Source of the DNA: an uncultured Burkholderiales bacterium
Lineage (GTDB): Bacteria; Pseudomonadota; Gammaproteobacteria; Burkholderiales; Thiobacillaceae
NCBI GenBank assembly: GCA_938038385.1
Contig: CALHRD010000007.1
Location: forward strand, 1 to 56,488
Direction of reading: 5' to 3'
DNA: 56,488 bases
Below the pieces are notes generated by a model. That model worked only from the letters and a program-made list of their open reading frames with translations, did no database searches and was not told the DNA's origin. Position numbers and translations under genes: made by a program. Of the stretch, positions 27,687 to 34,698 are shown piece by piece; position 1 is the stretch's first letter, and each line of letters begins with the position of its first letter.

Positions 27687-29186
27687 ATGTCCACCTTCGC
27701 CCCGTATCCACCGCCCTCCCTGGAAACCGCCGAACACCCCGAGCAGTTGCGCCGGGTGGCCATCGAGCCCCTGTCCCGTGTCGAGGGCCATGGCAAGGTC
27801 ACCCTGCTGCTCGACGAGAACGACCGCGTGCACCAGGTGCGTCTGCACATCGTCGAATTCCGCGGCTTCGAGAAGTTCATCCAGGGCCGACCCTACTGGG
27901 AGGTGCCGGTGATGGTGCAGCGCCTGTGCGGCATCTGCCCGGTCTCCCACCATCTGGCCGCGGCCAAGGCCATGGATCAGATCGTCGGCGCGCACCCCCT
28001 CACCCCGACGGCGGAGAAGGTGCGGCGGCTGATGCATTACGGACAAATACTCCAGTCGCACGCCCTGCACTTCTTCCATCTGGCCTCGCCCGACCTGCTG
28101 TTCGGCTTCGATTCCGACCCGGCCCGCCGCAACATCGTCGGCGTCGCCCAGGCCCACCCGGAGGTGGCGAAAAAAGGGGTGCTGCTGCGCAAGTTCGGGC
28201 AGGAGGTGATCCGCGTCACTGCCGGCAAACGCGTGCACGGCACCGGCGCCATCCCTGGCGGGGTGAACAAGAGCCTCAGCCTGGCAGAACGCGACGCACT
28301 GCTCAAAGACATCTATCAGACCATCGCATGGTGCCGCGAGGCGGTGCATCTCGCGCGCCGGCTCTACGAGCAGAATCCGCAGCTCTACAACGAATTCGGC
28401 CGCATCGACGCCCACCAGCTCGCGCTGATCCGCGCCGACGGGGCGATGGACCTCTATCACGGAGGTCTGCGGGCCCGCTCCAGGGACGGGCAGACCCTGT
28501 TCGACCACCTCGACTACAACCACTACTGGGAACACATCTTCGAGGAAGTGAAGCCCTGGTCGTACATGAAATTCCCCTTCCTGCGGGCCCTGGGCCCCGA
28601 GGCGGGCTGGTATCGCGTCGGCCCCCTGGCGCGGGTCGCCCTGTGCGACTTCATCCCCACCCCCTTCGCCGATCAGGAACGCCGGGAATTCCTGGCCTGG
28701 GCGGAGGGCGCCGCGGCCGGCTCGACGCTGGGCACCCACTGGGCGCGCATGATCGAGATGCTGCATGCCGCCGAGGTGATCAAGGACCTGCTGCACGACC
28801 CCGACATCCTGGGTGAAGAACTCGTCACCCGCGGCGAGCGCCAGGAGCGTGGCATCGGCATCATCGAGGCGCCGCGCGGCACCCTGATCCACCACTACCG
28901 CGTCAATGAGGAGGACGTGGTCACGCGCTGCAACCTGATCGTCTCCACCACCCACAACAACCAGGCCATGAACGAGTCCATCCGTCAGGTGGCGCGCCGA
29001 TACCTGGACGGTCGCAGGCTCACCGAAGGCCTGCTCAACCACATCGAGGTGGCGATCCGCGCCTTCGACCCCTGCCTGTCCTGTGCCACGCATGCCCTCG
29101 GACGCATGCCTCTGATGGTCGAACTGATCGATGCGCAGGGGCGGTCGGTCGACCGGCTGACACGGGATGCATCTGCCGCCTGCTGA
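27687..29186 (+). CDS. hoxH: NAD-reducing hydrogenase large subunit HoxH
   Basis: The 499-residue catalytic subunit starts at ATG 27687. The upstream open frame lies within hoxY. The two [NiFe] ligand pairs are in RLCGICPVSHH and DPCLSCATHALG. The C-terminal piece after the His of CATH (about 30 residues, ending SAAC) is the peptide cut off after nickel insertion. The protease for this step, HoxW, is encoded next and overlaps by 20 bp. With HoxY it forms the H2-activating module of a soluble NAD-reducing enzyme, supplying NADH directly for CO2 fixation. Hyp maturation genes are not in the window. Confidence 0.96.
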   Translation: MSTFAPYPPPSLETAEHPEQLRRVAIEPLSRVEGHGKVTLLLDENDRVHQVRLHIVEFRGFEKFIQGRPYWEVPVMVQRLCGICPVSHHLAAAKAMDQIVGAHPLTPTAEKVRRLMHYGQILQSHALHFFHLASPDLLFGFDSDPARRNIVGVAQAHPEVAKKGVLLRKFGQEVIRVTAGKRVHGTGAIPGGVNKSLSLAERDALLKDIYQTIAWCREAVHLARRLYEQNPQLYNEFGRIDAHQLALIRADGAMDLYHGGLRARSRDGQTLFDHLDYNHYWEHIFEEVKPWSYMKFPFLRALGPEAGWYRVGPLARVALCDFIPTPFADQERREFLAWAEGAAAGSTLGTHWARMIEMLHAAEVIKDLLHDPDILGEELVTRGERQERGIGIIEAPRGTLIHHYRVNEEDVVTRCNLIVSTTHNNQAMNESIRQVARRYLDGRRLTEGLLNHIEVAIRAFDPCLSCATHALGRMPLMVELIDAQGRSVDRLTRDASAAC

Positions 29187-29628
29187 GCGGCGCGCGCCCC
29201 GCCTGATCATCGGCATCGGCAACCCCAGCCGGGGCGACGATGCCCTGGGGCCGCTGCTCGTCGAGCGGCTGGCCGGCCGGCTCGGTCCCGAGGTGGAACT
29301 GCTCACCGATTTCCAGTTGCAGGTGGAATACGTGCTCGACCTGGCGGGGCGGCAGGAGGTGGTGATCGTGGATGCCGCTGCCTCGGGGACGGCGCCCTTT
29401 CGTTTCGAGCCCGTCGCGGCGGCCGAGGACGTCACCTTCACCACCCACAGCCTGTCACCCTCCGCTCTGCTGACGGCCTACCGCCGGCACTACGACGCCC
29501 CGCCGCCGCCCTGCCATGTCCTCGCCATCCGGGGTTACGACTTCGCGCTGGGACAGCCGCTGAGCGTCCAGGCCCTGGCCAATCTGGAGACCGCCGTGCG
29601 TTTCATGCTCGGTCATGCCGGGCGCTAG
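29167..29628 (+). CDS. hoxW: Hydrogenase maturation protease HoxW
   Basis: The 153-residue HyaD/HybD-like endopeptidase removes the C-terminal extension of HoxH. The nickel-contact motif GIGNPSRGDDALGP with its Asp, the second acidic motif LLTDFQLQVEY and IVDAAASG are present. It overlaps hoxH by 20 bp, which ties protease supply to large-subunit synthesis. Its stop lies inside the arm of a long hairpin that probably ends the operon. Confidence 0.9.
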   Translation: MHLPPAERRAPRLIIGIGNPSRGDDALGPLLVERLAGRLGPEVELLTDFQLQVEYVLDLAGRQEVVIVDAAASGTAPFRFEPVAAAEDVTFTTHSLSPSALLTAYRRHYDAPPPPCHVLAIRGYDFALGQPLSVQALANLETAVRFMLGHAGR

Positions 29629-29641
29629 CCCGGCATGACCG
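29610..29641 (+). terminator. Long hairpin at the end of the hox operon
   Basis: A perfect 14-bp inverted repeat (arms 29610-29623 and 29628-29641) with loop GCTA spans the hoxW stop codon. It is followed only by TTTCGATCT, so the T tract is weak. On the minus strand it would also face transcription leaving the tRNA-Cys gene. A role as the hox terminator is likely. Confidence 0.65.
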
Positions 29642-29710
29642 TTTCGATCTCCGCTGTCTTCGGCTCCCGCGCAGCCGCCACGCATGCGATGAGGTTCAAG
29701 GAGGGTAGAT

Positions 29711-29784
29711 TGGAGGCGCGAACCGGAATCGAACCGATGTACACGGCTTTGCAGGCCGCTGCATAACCACTCTGCCATCGCGCC
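29711..29784 (-). tRNA. tRNA-Cys (GCA)
   Basis: The 74-nt tRNA on the minus strand has encoded CCA (29711-29713 on the plus strand reads TGG). A seven-pair acceptor stem (GGCGCGA with TCGCGCC) and the anticodon loop CTGCAAA give anticodon GCA. The T-loop GTTCGATTC is normal. It follows tRNA-Gly at 29849, as cysT follows glyW in E. coli. Confidence 0.96.
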
Positions 29785-29786
29785 GT

Positions 29787-29805
29787 CGGGACCCGTGCGG
29801 TCCCG
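29787..29805 (-). other. Hairpin just 5' of tRNA-Cys
   Basis: A perfect 7-bp stem, CGGGACC-GCACG-GGTCCCG on the minus strand, lies 2 bp before the mature 5' end of tRNA-Cys and directly after the T tract of the terminator. It may be a processing signal or a second terminator stem. Confidence 0.4.
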
Positions 29806-29840
29806 AAAAACTAAGGGGGAAAGCGTGGCGGCTTTCCCCC
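29806..29840 (-). terminator. Intrinsic terminator after tRNA-Gly
   Basis: On the minus strand a perfect 10-bp stem (GGGGGAAAGC, loop CGCCAC, GCTTTCCCCC) is followed by TTAGTTTTT. This is a good intrinsic terminator placed between the two tRNA genes. tRNA-Cys therefore depends on read-through or on a promoter I cannot identify. Confidence 0.75.
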
Positions 29841-29848
29841 GATGGATC

Positions 29849-29924
29849 TGGAGCGGGAAACGAGGCTCGAACTCGCGACCTCAACCTTGGCAAGGTTGCG
29901 CTCTACCAACTGAGCTATTCCCGC
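29849..29924 (-). tRNA. tRNA-Gly (GCC)
   Basis: The 76-nt tRNA on the minus strand has encoded CCA, acceptor stem GCGGGAA with TTCCCGC, D-loop AGCTCAGTTGGTAGAGC and anticodon GCC in CTTGCCAAG. It begins 27 bp after the pgsA stop, on the same strand, like E. coli pgsA-glyW. Confidence 0.97.
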
Positions 29925-29951
29925 ATCGGAGCTTGCGAATTCTATCCGCCG

Positions 29952-30554
29952 TCACCGATTTGTCAACTGGCGATCCGCACCCGTCGTGGCCTGCCCGCGC
30001 AGCGCGCGCCAGGCCATGAACAGGTAGTGGAACATGGACCACAGGGTGAGAAAGGCGGCGATGTCCAGCAGCCAGCGCCCCAGCCACTGGGCACTGATGC
30101 GGCCGATGGGCTCATGGTAGAGCAGCAGCAGGATGGCCGCCATCTGAGCGGTGGTCTTGAGCTTGCCGATGAAGGACACCGCCACGCTCCTGGAACGCCC
30201 CTCCTTGGCCATCCACTCGCGCAGCGCGGAGATGGCGATCTCGCGGCCGATGATGATCAGCGATGCGGCCACGCCGGCACGGTCCAGGTCCACCAGCACG
30301 ATCAGCGCCGCCGCCACCATCAACTTGTCCGCCACCGGGTCGAGAAAGGCGCCGAAGGCCGAGGTCTGGTTCAGGCGCCGGGCCAGCCAGCCATCCAGCC
30401 AGTCGGTGACGGAGGCCAGGGCGAACAGGGCGGTGGCGATGACGTTGAGGGAATGCCTGGGTAACCAGCCGTCGGGCAGGTAGAACACCATGACGAATAG
30501 CGGGATCAGCCCGATGCGCAGCCAGGTGAGGGTATTGGGCAGGTTGAACGGCAT
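29952..30554 (-). CDS. pgsA: CDP-diacylglycerol-glycerol-3-phosphate 3-phosphatidyltransferase
   Basis: The 200-residue inner-membrane enzyme makes phosphatidylglycerol phosphate. The CDP-alcohol phosphotransferase motif is spread over DWLDGWLARRLNQTSAFGAFLDPVADK, matching D-x2-DG-x2-AR-x8-G-x3-D-x3-D. The start MPFNLPNTLTWLRIGLIP is typical. It lies 17 bp after uvrC and before tRNA-Gly, conserving the E. coli uvrC-pgsA-glyW order. Confidence 0.96.
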   Translation of the reverse strand: MPFNLPNTLTWLRIGLIPLFVMVFYLPDGWLPRHSLNVIATALFALASVTDWLDGWLARRLNQTSAFGAFLDPVADKLMVAAALIVLVDLDRAGVAASLIIIGREIAISALREWMAKEGRSRSVAVSFIGKLKTTAQMAAILLLLYHEPIGRISAQWLGRWLLDIAAFLTLWSMFHYLFMAWRALRGQATTGADRQLTNR

Positions 30555-30571
30555 GCCCGCAGTGTATGGGC

Positions 30572-32383
30572 TCAGTGCAATTCGCGGTAGATGCGCTCCG
30601 CCAGCTCCCGGCTGATGCCCTCGACCTGCGCCAGTTCCTCCACGCCGGCCGCCCTGAGGCCACGCAGGCCGCCGAAGGCCTGCAGCAGGCGCTGCCGGCG
30701 CACCGGTCCAACGCCCGCGATGTCCTCCAGGCTGGAGCGGTTGCGCCGCTTTGCCCGGCGCGCGCGGTGGCCGGTGATGGCGAAGCGGTGCGCCTCGTCG
30801 CGCACCTGCTGGATGAGATGCAGGGCCGGGTGATCGGCCGGCAGACGCAGGGGCTCCACCTCGTCCGGGCGAAAGAGCTGCTCCAGGCCGGGCTTGCGCG
30901 CCTCCCCCTTGGCCACACCGAGCATGGGCAGATCGCCCAGGCCCAGTTCCGTGAGCACCGCCACCGCCACATTGAGCTGACCGCGCCCGCCGTCGATGAG
31001 CAGCAGGTCCGGCAGCACCCCTTCACCGGCCGCGAGCTTGCCGTAGCGGCGGGTCAGCGCCTCGCGCAGGGCGTAGTAGTCGTCGCCCGGCGTCGGATTG
31101 GCGATGTTGTAGCGCCGGTATTCCGAATTCTGCATGGCGCCCCGGTCGTAGACGACGCAGGAGACCACCGTGGCCTCGCCCAGGGTGTGACTCACGTCGA
31201 AGCATTCGATGCGCTCGATGCCGCGCTCTTGCAGGGTCTCGTTCAGCGCCGCCAGGCGTGCCTCCTGGCCGGCGCGCTGGCCCTCGCGCGCGGCCAGGGC
31301 CTGGCGCGCGTTTTCCTCGGTGAGCCGCAGCCACACCCGCCGCTCGCCGATGGGACGGGTCACCGCCTGCACCCGGCGTCCGGCCCGTTCCGTGAGCCAG
31401 TCCTGGGCACCCTCGACCTGCGCCGAGAGCACCACCACGGCCGGGACCTCGTGCGCGGCATAGTGCTGTGATAGAAAGGCCTCCAGCACCTGGGCGACGT
31501 CGGCCTGCTCGGCGTCGTTGGGGAAGAAGGCCTTGCCGCCGAGATTGCGCCCGGCACGGATCATGGTCAGATAGACGCAGGCCACGCCACCCTGCACGAC
31601 CGCGGCGATGACGTCCGCGTCGCGCGTGCCGCGGCTCTCTACGAACTGCTTCTCGCGCACGCGCGCCAGGGCCTGGATCTGGTCCCGGAAAGCCGCCGCC
31701 GCCTCGTAGCGCAGCGCCGCCGCCGCCCGTTGCATCTCGGCGGTGAGGCGGTCCAGCACCTCGGCATCCTTGCCGCTCAGGAACAGGGCGGCGTCCTCGA
31801 CGTCGCGGGCATAGTCCTCCGGCGCGATCAGACCGACACAGGGGCCGCTGCAGCGCCGGATCTGGTGCAGCAGGCAGGGGCGCGAGCGGTGGGCGAAAAC
31901 CGTGTCCTCGCAGGTGCGCAGACGGAACACCTTCTGCAGGATCTGGATGCTCTCGCGAACTGCGTGGGCGCTGGGATAGGGGCCGAAATAGCGATGCCGG
32001 CGGTCGGTGGCGCCGCGGTAGAAGGCGAGCCGCGGGAAGGCGTGTCCGGTGAGGATCAGGTAGGGGTAGGACTTGTCGTCGCGGAAGACGATGTTGTAGC
32101 GCGGCGCCTGGGCCTTGATCAGGTTGTTCTCCAGCAACAGGGCCTCGGACTCGGAGCGCGTGACCGTGACCTGGATGTCGCGGATGCGCGAGATCATGTG
32201 CTGGATGCGCGGCGAGTGATCCGTCTTCTGGAAATAGCTCGACACCCGCTTTTTAAGGTCGCGCGCCTTGCCCACATAAAGTAGCTCGCCGCCCTCGCCC
32301 AGCATGCGATAGACGCCGGGCAGGCTGGGCAGCCGCGCCAACAGGGTGGCGGGATCGAAGGGGGGGCGGTCTTGTTCGCTCAT
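30572..32383 (-). CDS. uvrC: Excinuclease ABC subunit C
   Basis: The 603-residue UvrC makes both incisions in nucleotide excision repair. From ATG 32383 (MSEQDRPPFD) it has the GIY-YIG nuclease (GVYRMLGEGGELLYVGKARDL), a Cys-containing linker, a UVR domain and the RNase H-like second nuclease (IECFDVSHTLGEATV, LLLIDGGRGQL). Two helix-hairpin-helix motifs close the protein (DIAGVGPVRRQRLLQAF, VEGISRELAERIY). The open frame upstream of 32383 shows no UvrC similarity. The usual uvrY/gacA regulator is not upstream. A lipoprotein gene is. Confidence 0.96.
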   Translation of the reverse strand: MSEQDRPPFDPATLLARLPSLPGVYRMLGEGGELLYVGKARDLKKRVSSYFQKTDHSPRIQHMISRIRDIQVTVTRSESEALLLENNLIKAQAPRYNIVFRDDKSYPYLILTGHAFPRLAFYRGATDRRHRYFGPYPSAHAVRESIQILQKVFRLRTCEDTVFAHRSRPCLLHQIRRCSGPCVGLIAPEDYARDVEDAALFLSGKDAEVLDRLTAEMQRAAAALRYEAAAAFRDQIQALARVREKQFVESRGTRDADVIAAVVQGGVACVYLTMIRAGRNLGGKAFFPNDAEQADVAQVLEAFLSQHYAAHEVPAVVVLSAQVEGAQDWLTERAGRRVQAVTRPIGERRVWLRLTEENARQALAAREGQRAGQEARLAALNETLQERGIERIECFDVSHTLGEATVVSCVVYDRGAMQNSEYRRYNIANPTPGDDYYALREALTRRYGKLAAGEGVLPDLLLIDGGRGQLNVAVAVLTELGLGDLPMLGVAKGEARKPGLEQLFRPDEVEPLRLPADHPALHLIQQVRDEAHRFAITGHRARRAKRRNRSSLEDIAGVGPVRRQRLLQAFGGLRGLRAAGVEELAQVEGISRELAERIYRELH

Positions 32384-32579
32384 GTTGCCTGCGGCAGGGT
32401 CACCAACCTCCGGCAAGCTGGATCGCTCTGGCTGGGACGCGCCGGGTCCGTGGATGGGGTATTTCGCGCGCTCCAAGGTTGCCTGCTCGGTATGGCTGCA
32501 CGGGTCTCGGGACGGATCCCCGGCATCGGAGACCATGCCATCGAAGCGCCCGGTGCAGAGCCGGTATGCCATCAGCCTT

Positions 32580-32813
32580 TCACAGAGCGGTGGCGCGGCG
32601 GCATTCGCAGCGGTAGTCGAAACTCACCCCCGCCCGGGCGTTGCAGGTGAAGGCCTGCACACCGGCGCTGCCGCAGAGCTCGCGGCAGATCTGCTCTCGA
32701 CCCAGACAGGCGTTGGCGGAGACGTCCGACGTGGGCGTTTCGCTGGTGCTGATGGACAGGCAACCGCCCAGGAGCAGGGCGGGTAAGACGATGAGTAATG
32801 CGGTGCGATTCAT
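32580..32813 (-). CDS. Small Cys-rich lipoprotein of unknown function
   Basis: The 77-residue product starts at ATG 32813 with GGAG nine bases ahead. A lipoprotein signal (MNRTALLIVLPALLLGGC) leads to Cys18. The mature part has a Thr/Ser-rich spacer and six further Cys (ACLGREQICRELC, FTCNAR, YRCECRR), suggesting disulphide bonds. I recognise no family. It lies upstream of uvrC on the same strand with a 196-bp gap and may share its promoter. Confidence 0.6.
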   Translation of the reverse strand: MNRTALLIVLPALLLGGCLSISTSETPTSDVSANACLGREQICRELCGSAGVQAFTCNARAGVSFDYRCECRRATAL

Positions 32814-32841
32814 GCGGGGCTCCAATAGGCTGGACGGGGAA

Positions 32842-32870
32842 ATCATGGCCTGGCCCCAGGTGGCTGGCAA
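32842..32870 (-). promoter_or_regulatory. Sigma-70-like promoter for lipoprotein-uvrC
   Basis: Read on the minus strand, TTGCCA (32865-32870) and CATGAT (32842-32847) are 17 bp apart and lie about 30 bp upstream of the lipoprotein ATG. The -10 box is weak. Confidence 0.4.
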
Positions 32871-33090
32871 GGGTGGGCAAGATGGGGAGCGCCGGCGAAA
32901 CATAGCCGGCATGAATCGAGGGCCACCACGGAATCACTCGCGGCAGGCCTGCAGGCGATATACCCTACGCACGGGCCTCACCGCCGTTTGCGGCGGCATG
33001 GTGGCCAGGGTTGTTGCTCCTGCGGGGCGGACCGTGATCGCTGTGCAAGCCCTGCCCCTGCAGTCTTGTCGTCGTAAATAATCTAACTAA

Positions 33091-33135
33091 CGGACATGGC
33101 GACGCCACCCCGAAGCATGAATGTCGCCATGTCCG
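33091..33135. repeat. Perfect 13-bp inverted repeat
   Basis: CGGACATGGCGAC (33091-33103) and its exact reverse complement (33123-33135) enclose a 19-bp spacer. AT-rich sequence precedes it (GTAAATAATCTAACTAA), unlike the rest of the window. It could be a terminator without a T tract, or the ends of a small decayed element. Confidence 0.6.
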
Positions 33136-33173
33136 TTCCCTCACCTCAAGCCCCTCCGGCCCTCTCTCCCGGC

Positions 33174-33290
33174 CTCTCTCCCTGAGGGAGAGAGGAGGGT
33201 CGAGCCTCCCCTCCCCCTCGGGGGGAGGGGTCGGGGGTGGGGGGGAGGGGTCGGGGGGTGAGGGATGGGGAGGGGAGCTTCGTGAGCCGG
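33174..33290. repeat. Clustered palindromes and G-run tract
   Basis: CTCTCTCCC-TGA-GGGAGAGAG (33174-33194) is followed by CCCCTCCCCC-TC-GGGGGGAGGGG (33208-33230) and then about ten runs of 3-7 G on the plus strand up to 33290. The unit GGGGAGGGGTCGGGGG recurs. This resembles REP-type intergenic palindromes of high-GC proteobacteria and has strong G-quadruplex potential. Confidence 0.6.
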
Positions 33291-33327
33291 CTGCGCCGAC
33301 TTTCACGCTAACGAGAGGAGAAATCGC

Positions 33328-33462
33328 ATGAAAGTCGCTTATGTCTTCGCCACTGACATGGCGGCCGCCTTCAAGCTCAACACCATGATCCTGCCCCAGC
33401 TGGAGGCTGGTAATCACGGTGTGGAGGTGGTCGGCATGATGTTCTTCGATGACAATATCTAC
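33328..33462 (+). pseudogene. Truncated DsrE/SaoD-like gene
   Basis: The first 45 codons from ATG 33328, preceded by GAGAGGAG, encode a typical DsrE-family N-terminus: MKVAYVFATDMAAAFKLNTM, then ILPQLE and VGMMFFDDNIY. Similarity then stops abruptly at 33463, where a putative inverted-repeat element begins. The frame continues for 36 unrelated codons to 33573. Intact relatives have about 110-120 residues, with Cys motifs that are missing here. DsrE-like proteins take part in sulfur or selenium relay. This copy is most likely inactive. Confidence 0.7.
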
Positions 33463-33689
33463 CCCGGATTTTCCATTAGACCGGCCCGTGCCTGTGATCG
33501 GGTCACCGCAAGTGCCAGCGATGTGGGCCCCCTATGCGGCTGCATGGCCTACGCGGGCCGCGCTCGCCCCTGATCGGCCATCTTGCGCGCAACTTCCCGG
33601 CGGGTGTCCGACCTCGCCTGCGACCGTCGCGCGCAACCTGCCTCGATCATGCGCTTCGCGCCTTCCAGCGTCCTAATGGACAATCTGGG
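33463..33689. mobile_element. MITE-like or decayed IS fragment
   Basis: CCCGGATTTTCCATTAGA at 33463-33480 and CCTAATGGACAATCTGGG at 33672-33689 are inverted repeats matching at 15 of 18 positions. They bound 227 bp with no credible gene. The left end coincides with the point where the DsrE-like frame loses similarity. No target-site duplication is visible, and the missing part of the DsrE gene is not found on the right, so a deletion accompanied or followed the insertion. I cannot assign an IS family. Confidence 0.45.
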
Positions 33690-33726
33690 TTTAATCTTGA
33701 GCTTCAAATTTACCGAGGTGCCGCCG

Positions 33727-34629
33727 ATGGATGCAGTCGGTTATGTCGGCCTGGGGGTCATGGGCGCGCCCATGGCGCTGAACCTGCTGCGGGCGGGTCA
33801 TCCCCTCACCGTGTACAACCGCACCGCCGATCGGGCTGCGCCGCTGGCCGAGGCGGGGGCCTCGGTGGCGGTGTCGCCGCAGGCGGTGGCGGTGGCCAGT
33901 CGCATCGTCTTCGTCAACGTCTCCGACGATGCGGCGGTGGAGGAGGTCCTGTTCGGGCCTTCGGGCCTCGTGCATGGCCTGGCCGCAGGCAGCATGGTGG
34001 TGGACATGGGCACCACCTCGCCCGCTGCGACGCGCCGGTTCGCCGAACGGCTCGCCGTGCAGGGGGCGACCCTGCTCGACGCGCCGGTTTCGGGCGGCGA
34101 GGCGGGGGCGCGGGCAGGCACGCTGTCCATCATGGTCGGCGGGCCGGCCGATGCCTATCGACACCTTCTGCCCCTGCTGCGGGTCCTGGGCAGCAACATC
34201 GTGCATGTCGGCGACAGCGGTGCCGGGCAGGTGGCCAAGGCCTGCAACCAGATCGTGGTTTCCGCCACCCTCATGGGCGTGGCCGAGGCGCTCACCTTCG
34301 CCCGGCGCCAGGGCGTGCCGCCGCAGCATGTACGCGCGGCCCTGCTGGGCGGGTTTGCCTACAGCCGCATCCTGGAGGTGCACGGCGAGCGCATGCTCAA
34401 GGGGGATTTCGACCCTGGCTTTCGCGCCCGCCTGCACCAGAAGGACCTCGGCATCGTCGGCCGCGAGGCTCAGGCGCTCGACTTGGCCCTGCCGGCGAGC
34501 GCCCTGGCCGCCCAGCTCATGAACGCCCTGGTCGCCGCGGGCCACGCCGAAGCGGATTCCTCCGCCCTGGTGAAGGTGATCGAGGCCTTGTGCGGCATGC
34601 CGGCCGCAACAGACACTCCCCCGCCCTGA
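33727..34629 (+). CDS. 3-hydroxyisobutyrate/tartronate-semialdehyde reductase-type dehydrogenase
   Basis: The 300-residue beta-hydroxyacid dehydrogenase starts at ATG 33727 (MDAVGYVGLGVMG). The longer open frame upstream crosses the element remnant. It has the Rossmann motif GYVGLGVMGAPMALNLLRAG, the substrate loop DAPVSGGEAGARAG and the catalytic Lys in GQVAKACNQIVV. The family includes GlxR/GarR (tartronate semialdehyde to glycerate) and HIBADH. A D-2-hydroxyacid dehydrogenase and a glycerate 2-kinase nearby favour the GlxR role in a glycerate route from glyoxylate. Glyoxylate carboligase is not in the window. Substrate identity is inferred. Confidence 0.85.
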   Translation: MDAVGYVGLGVMGAPMALNLLRAGHPLTVYNRTADRAAPLAEAGASVAVSPQAVAVASRIVFVNVSDDAAVEEVLFGPSGLVHGLAAGSMVVDMGTTSPAATRRFAERLAVQGATLLDAPVSGGEAGARAGTLSIMVGGPADAYRHLLPLLRVLGSNIVHVGDSGAGQVAKACNQIVVSATLMGVAEALTFARRQGVPPQHVRAALLGGFAYSRILEVHGERMLKGDFDPGFRARLHQKDLGIVGREAQALDLALPASALAAQLMNALVAAGHAEADSSALVKVIEALCGMPAATDTPPP

Positions 34630-34698
34630 CCATCTCCTGGCTGGCTTGGGCATAGCCCCCGGCCAGTTCCCCCTCACACCTCATCCCACACACCCCTC

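Larger units (their letters stand above)
32814..33327. other. 514-bp gene-free region with palindromes and a G-rich tract
   Basis: No convincing gene lies here. It holds a minus-strand promoter candidate (32842-32870) and a CCGCCG-TTTG-CGGCGG hairpin (32981-32996). It also holds a long inverted repeat (33091-33135), clustered palindromes and G runs (33174-33290). The end contains a purine-rich ribosome site (GAGAGGAG) for the broken DsrE-like gene. Confidence 0.6.

Noticed and set aside
27570-29444. 624-codon open frame on the minus strand
   Set aside because: Antisense to hoxH and hoxW, with composition typical of shadow frames.
33174-33290. Possible CRISPR-like or tandem-repeat array
   Set aside because: Repeats are short, irregular and without uniform spacers. 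No cas gene is nearby.
33583-33726. N-terminal extension of the GlxR-type dehydrogenase
   Set aside because: It would run through the element remnant. The Rossmann fold begins at MDAVGYVGLG from ATG 33727.
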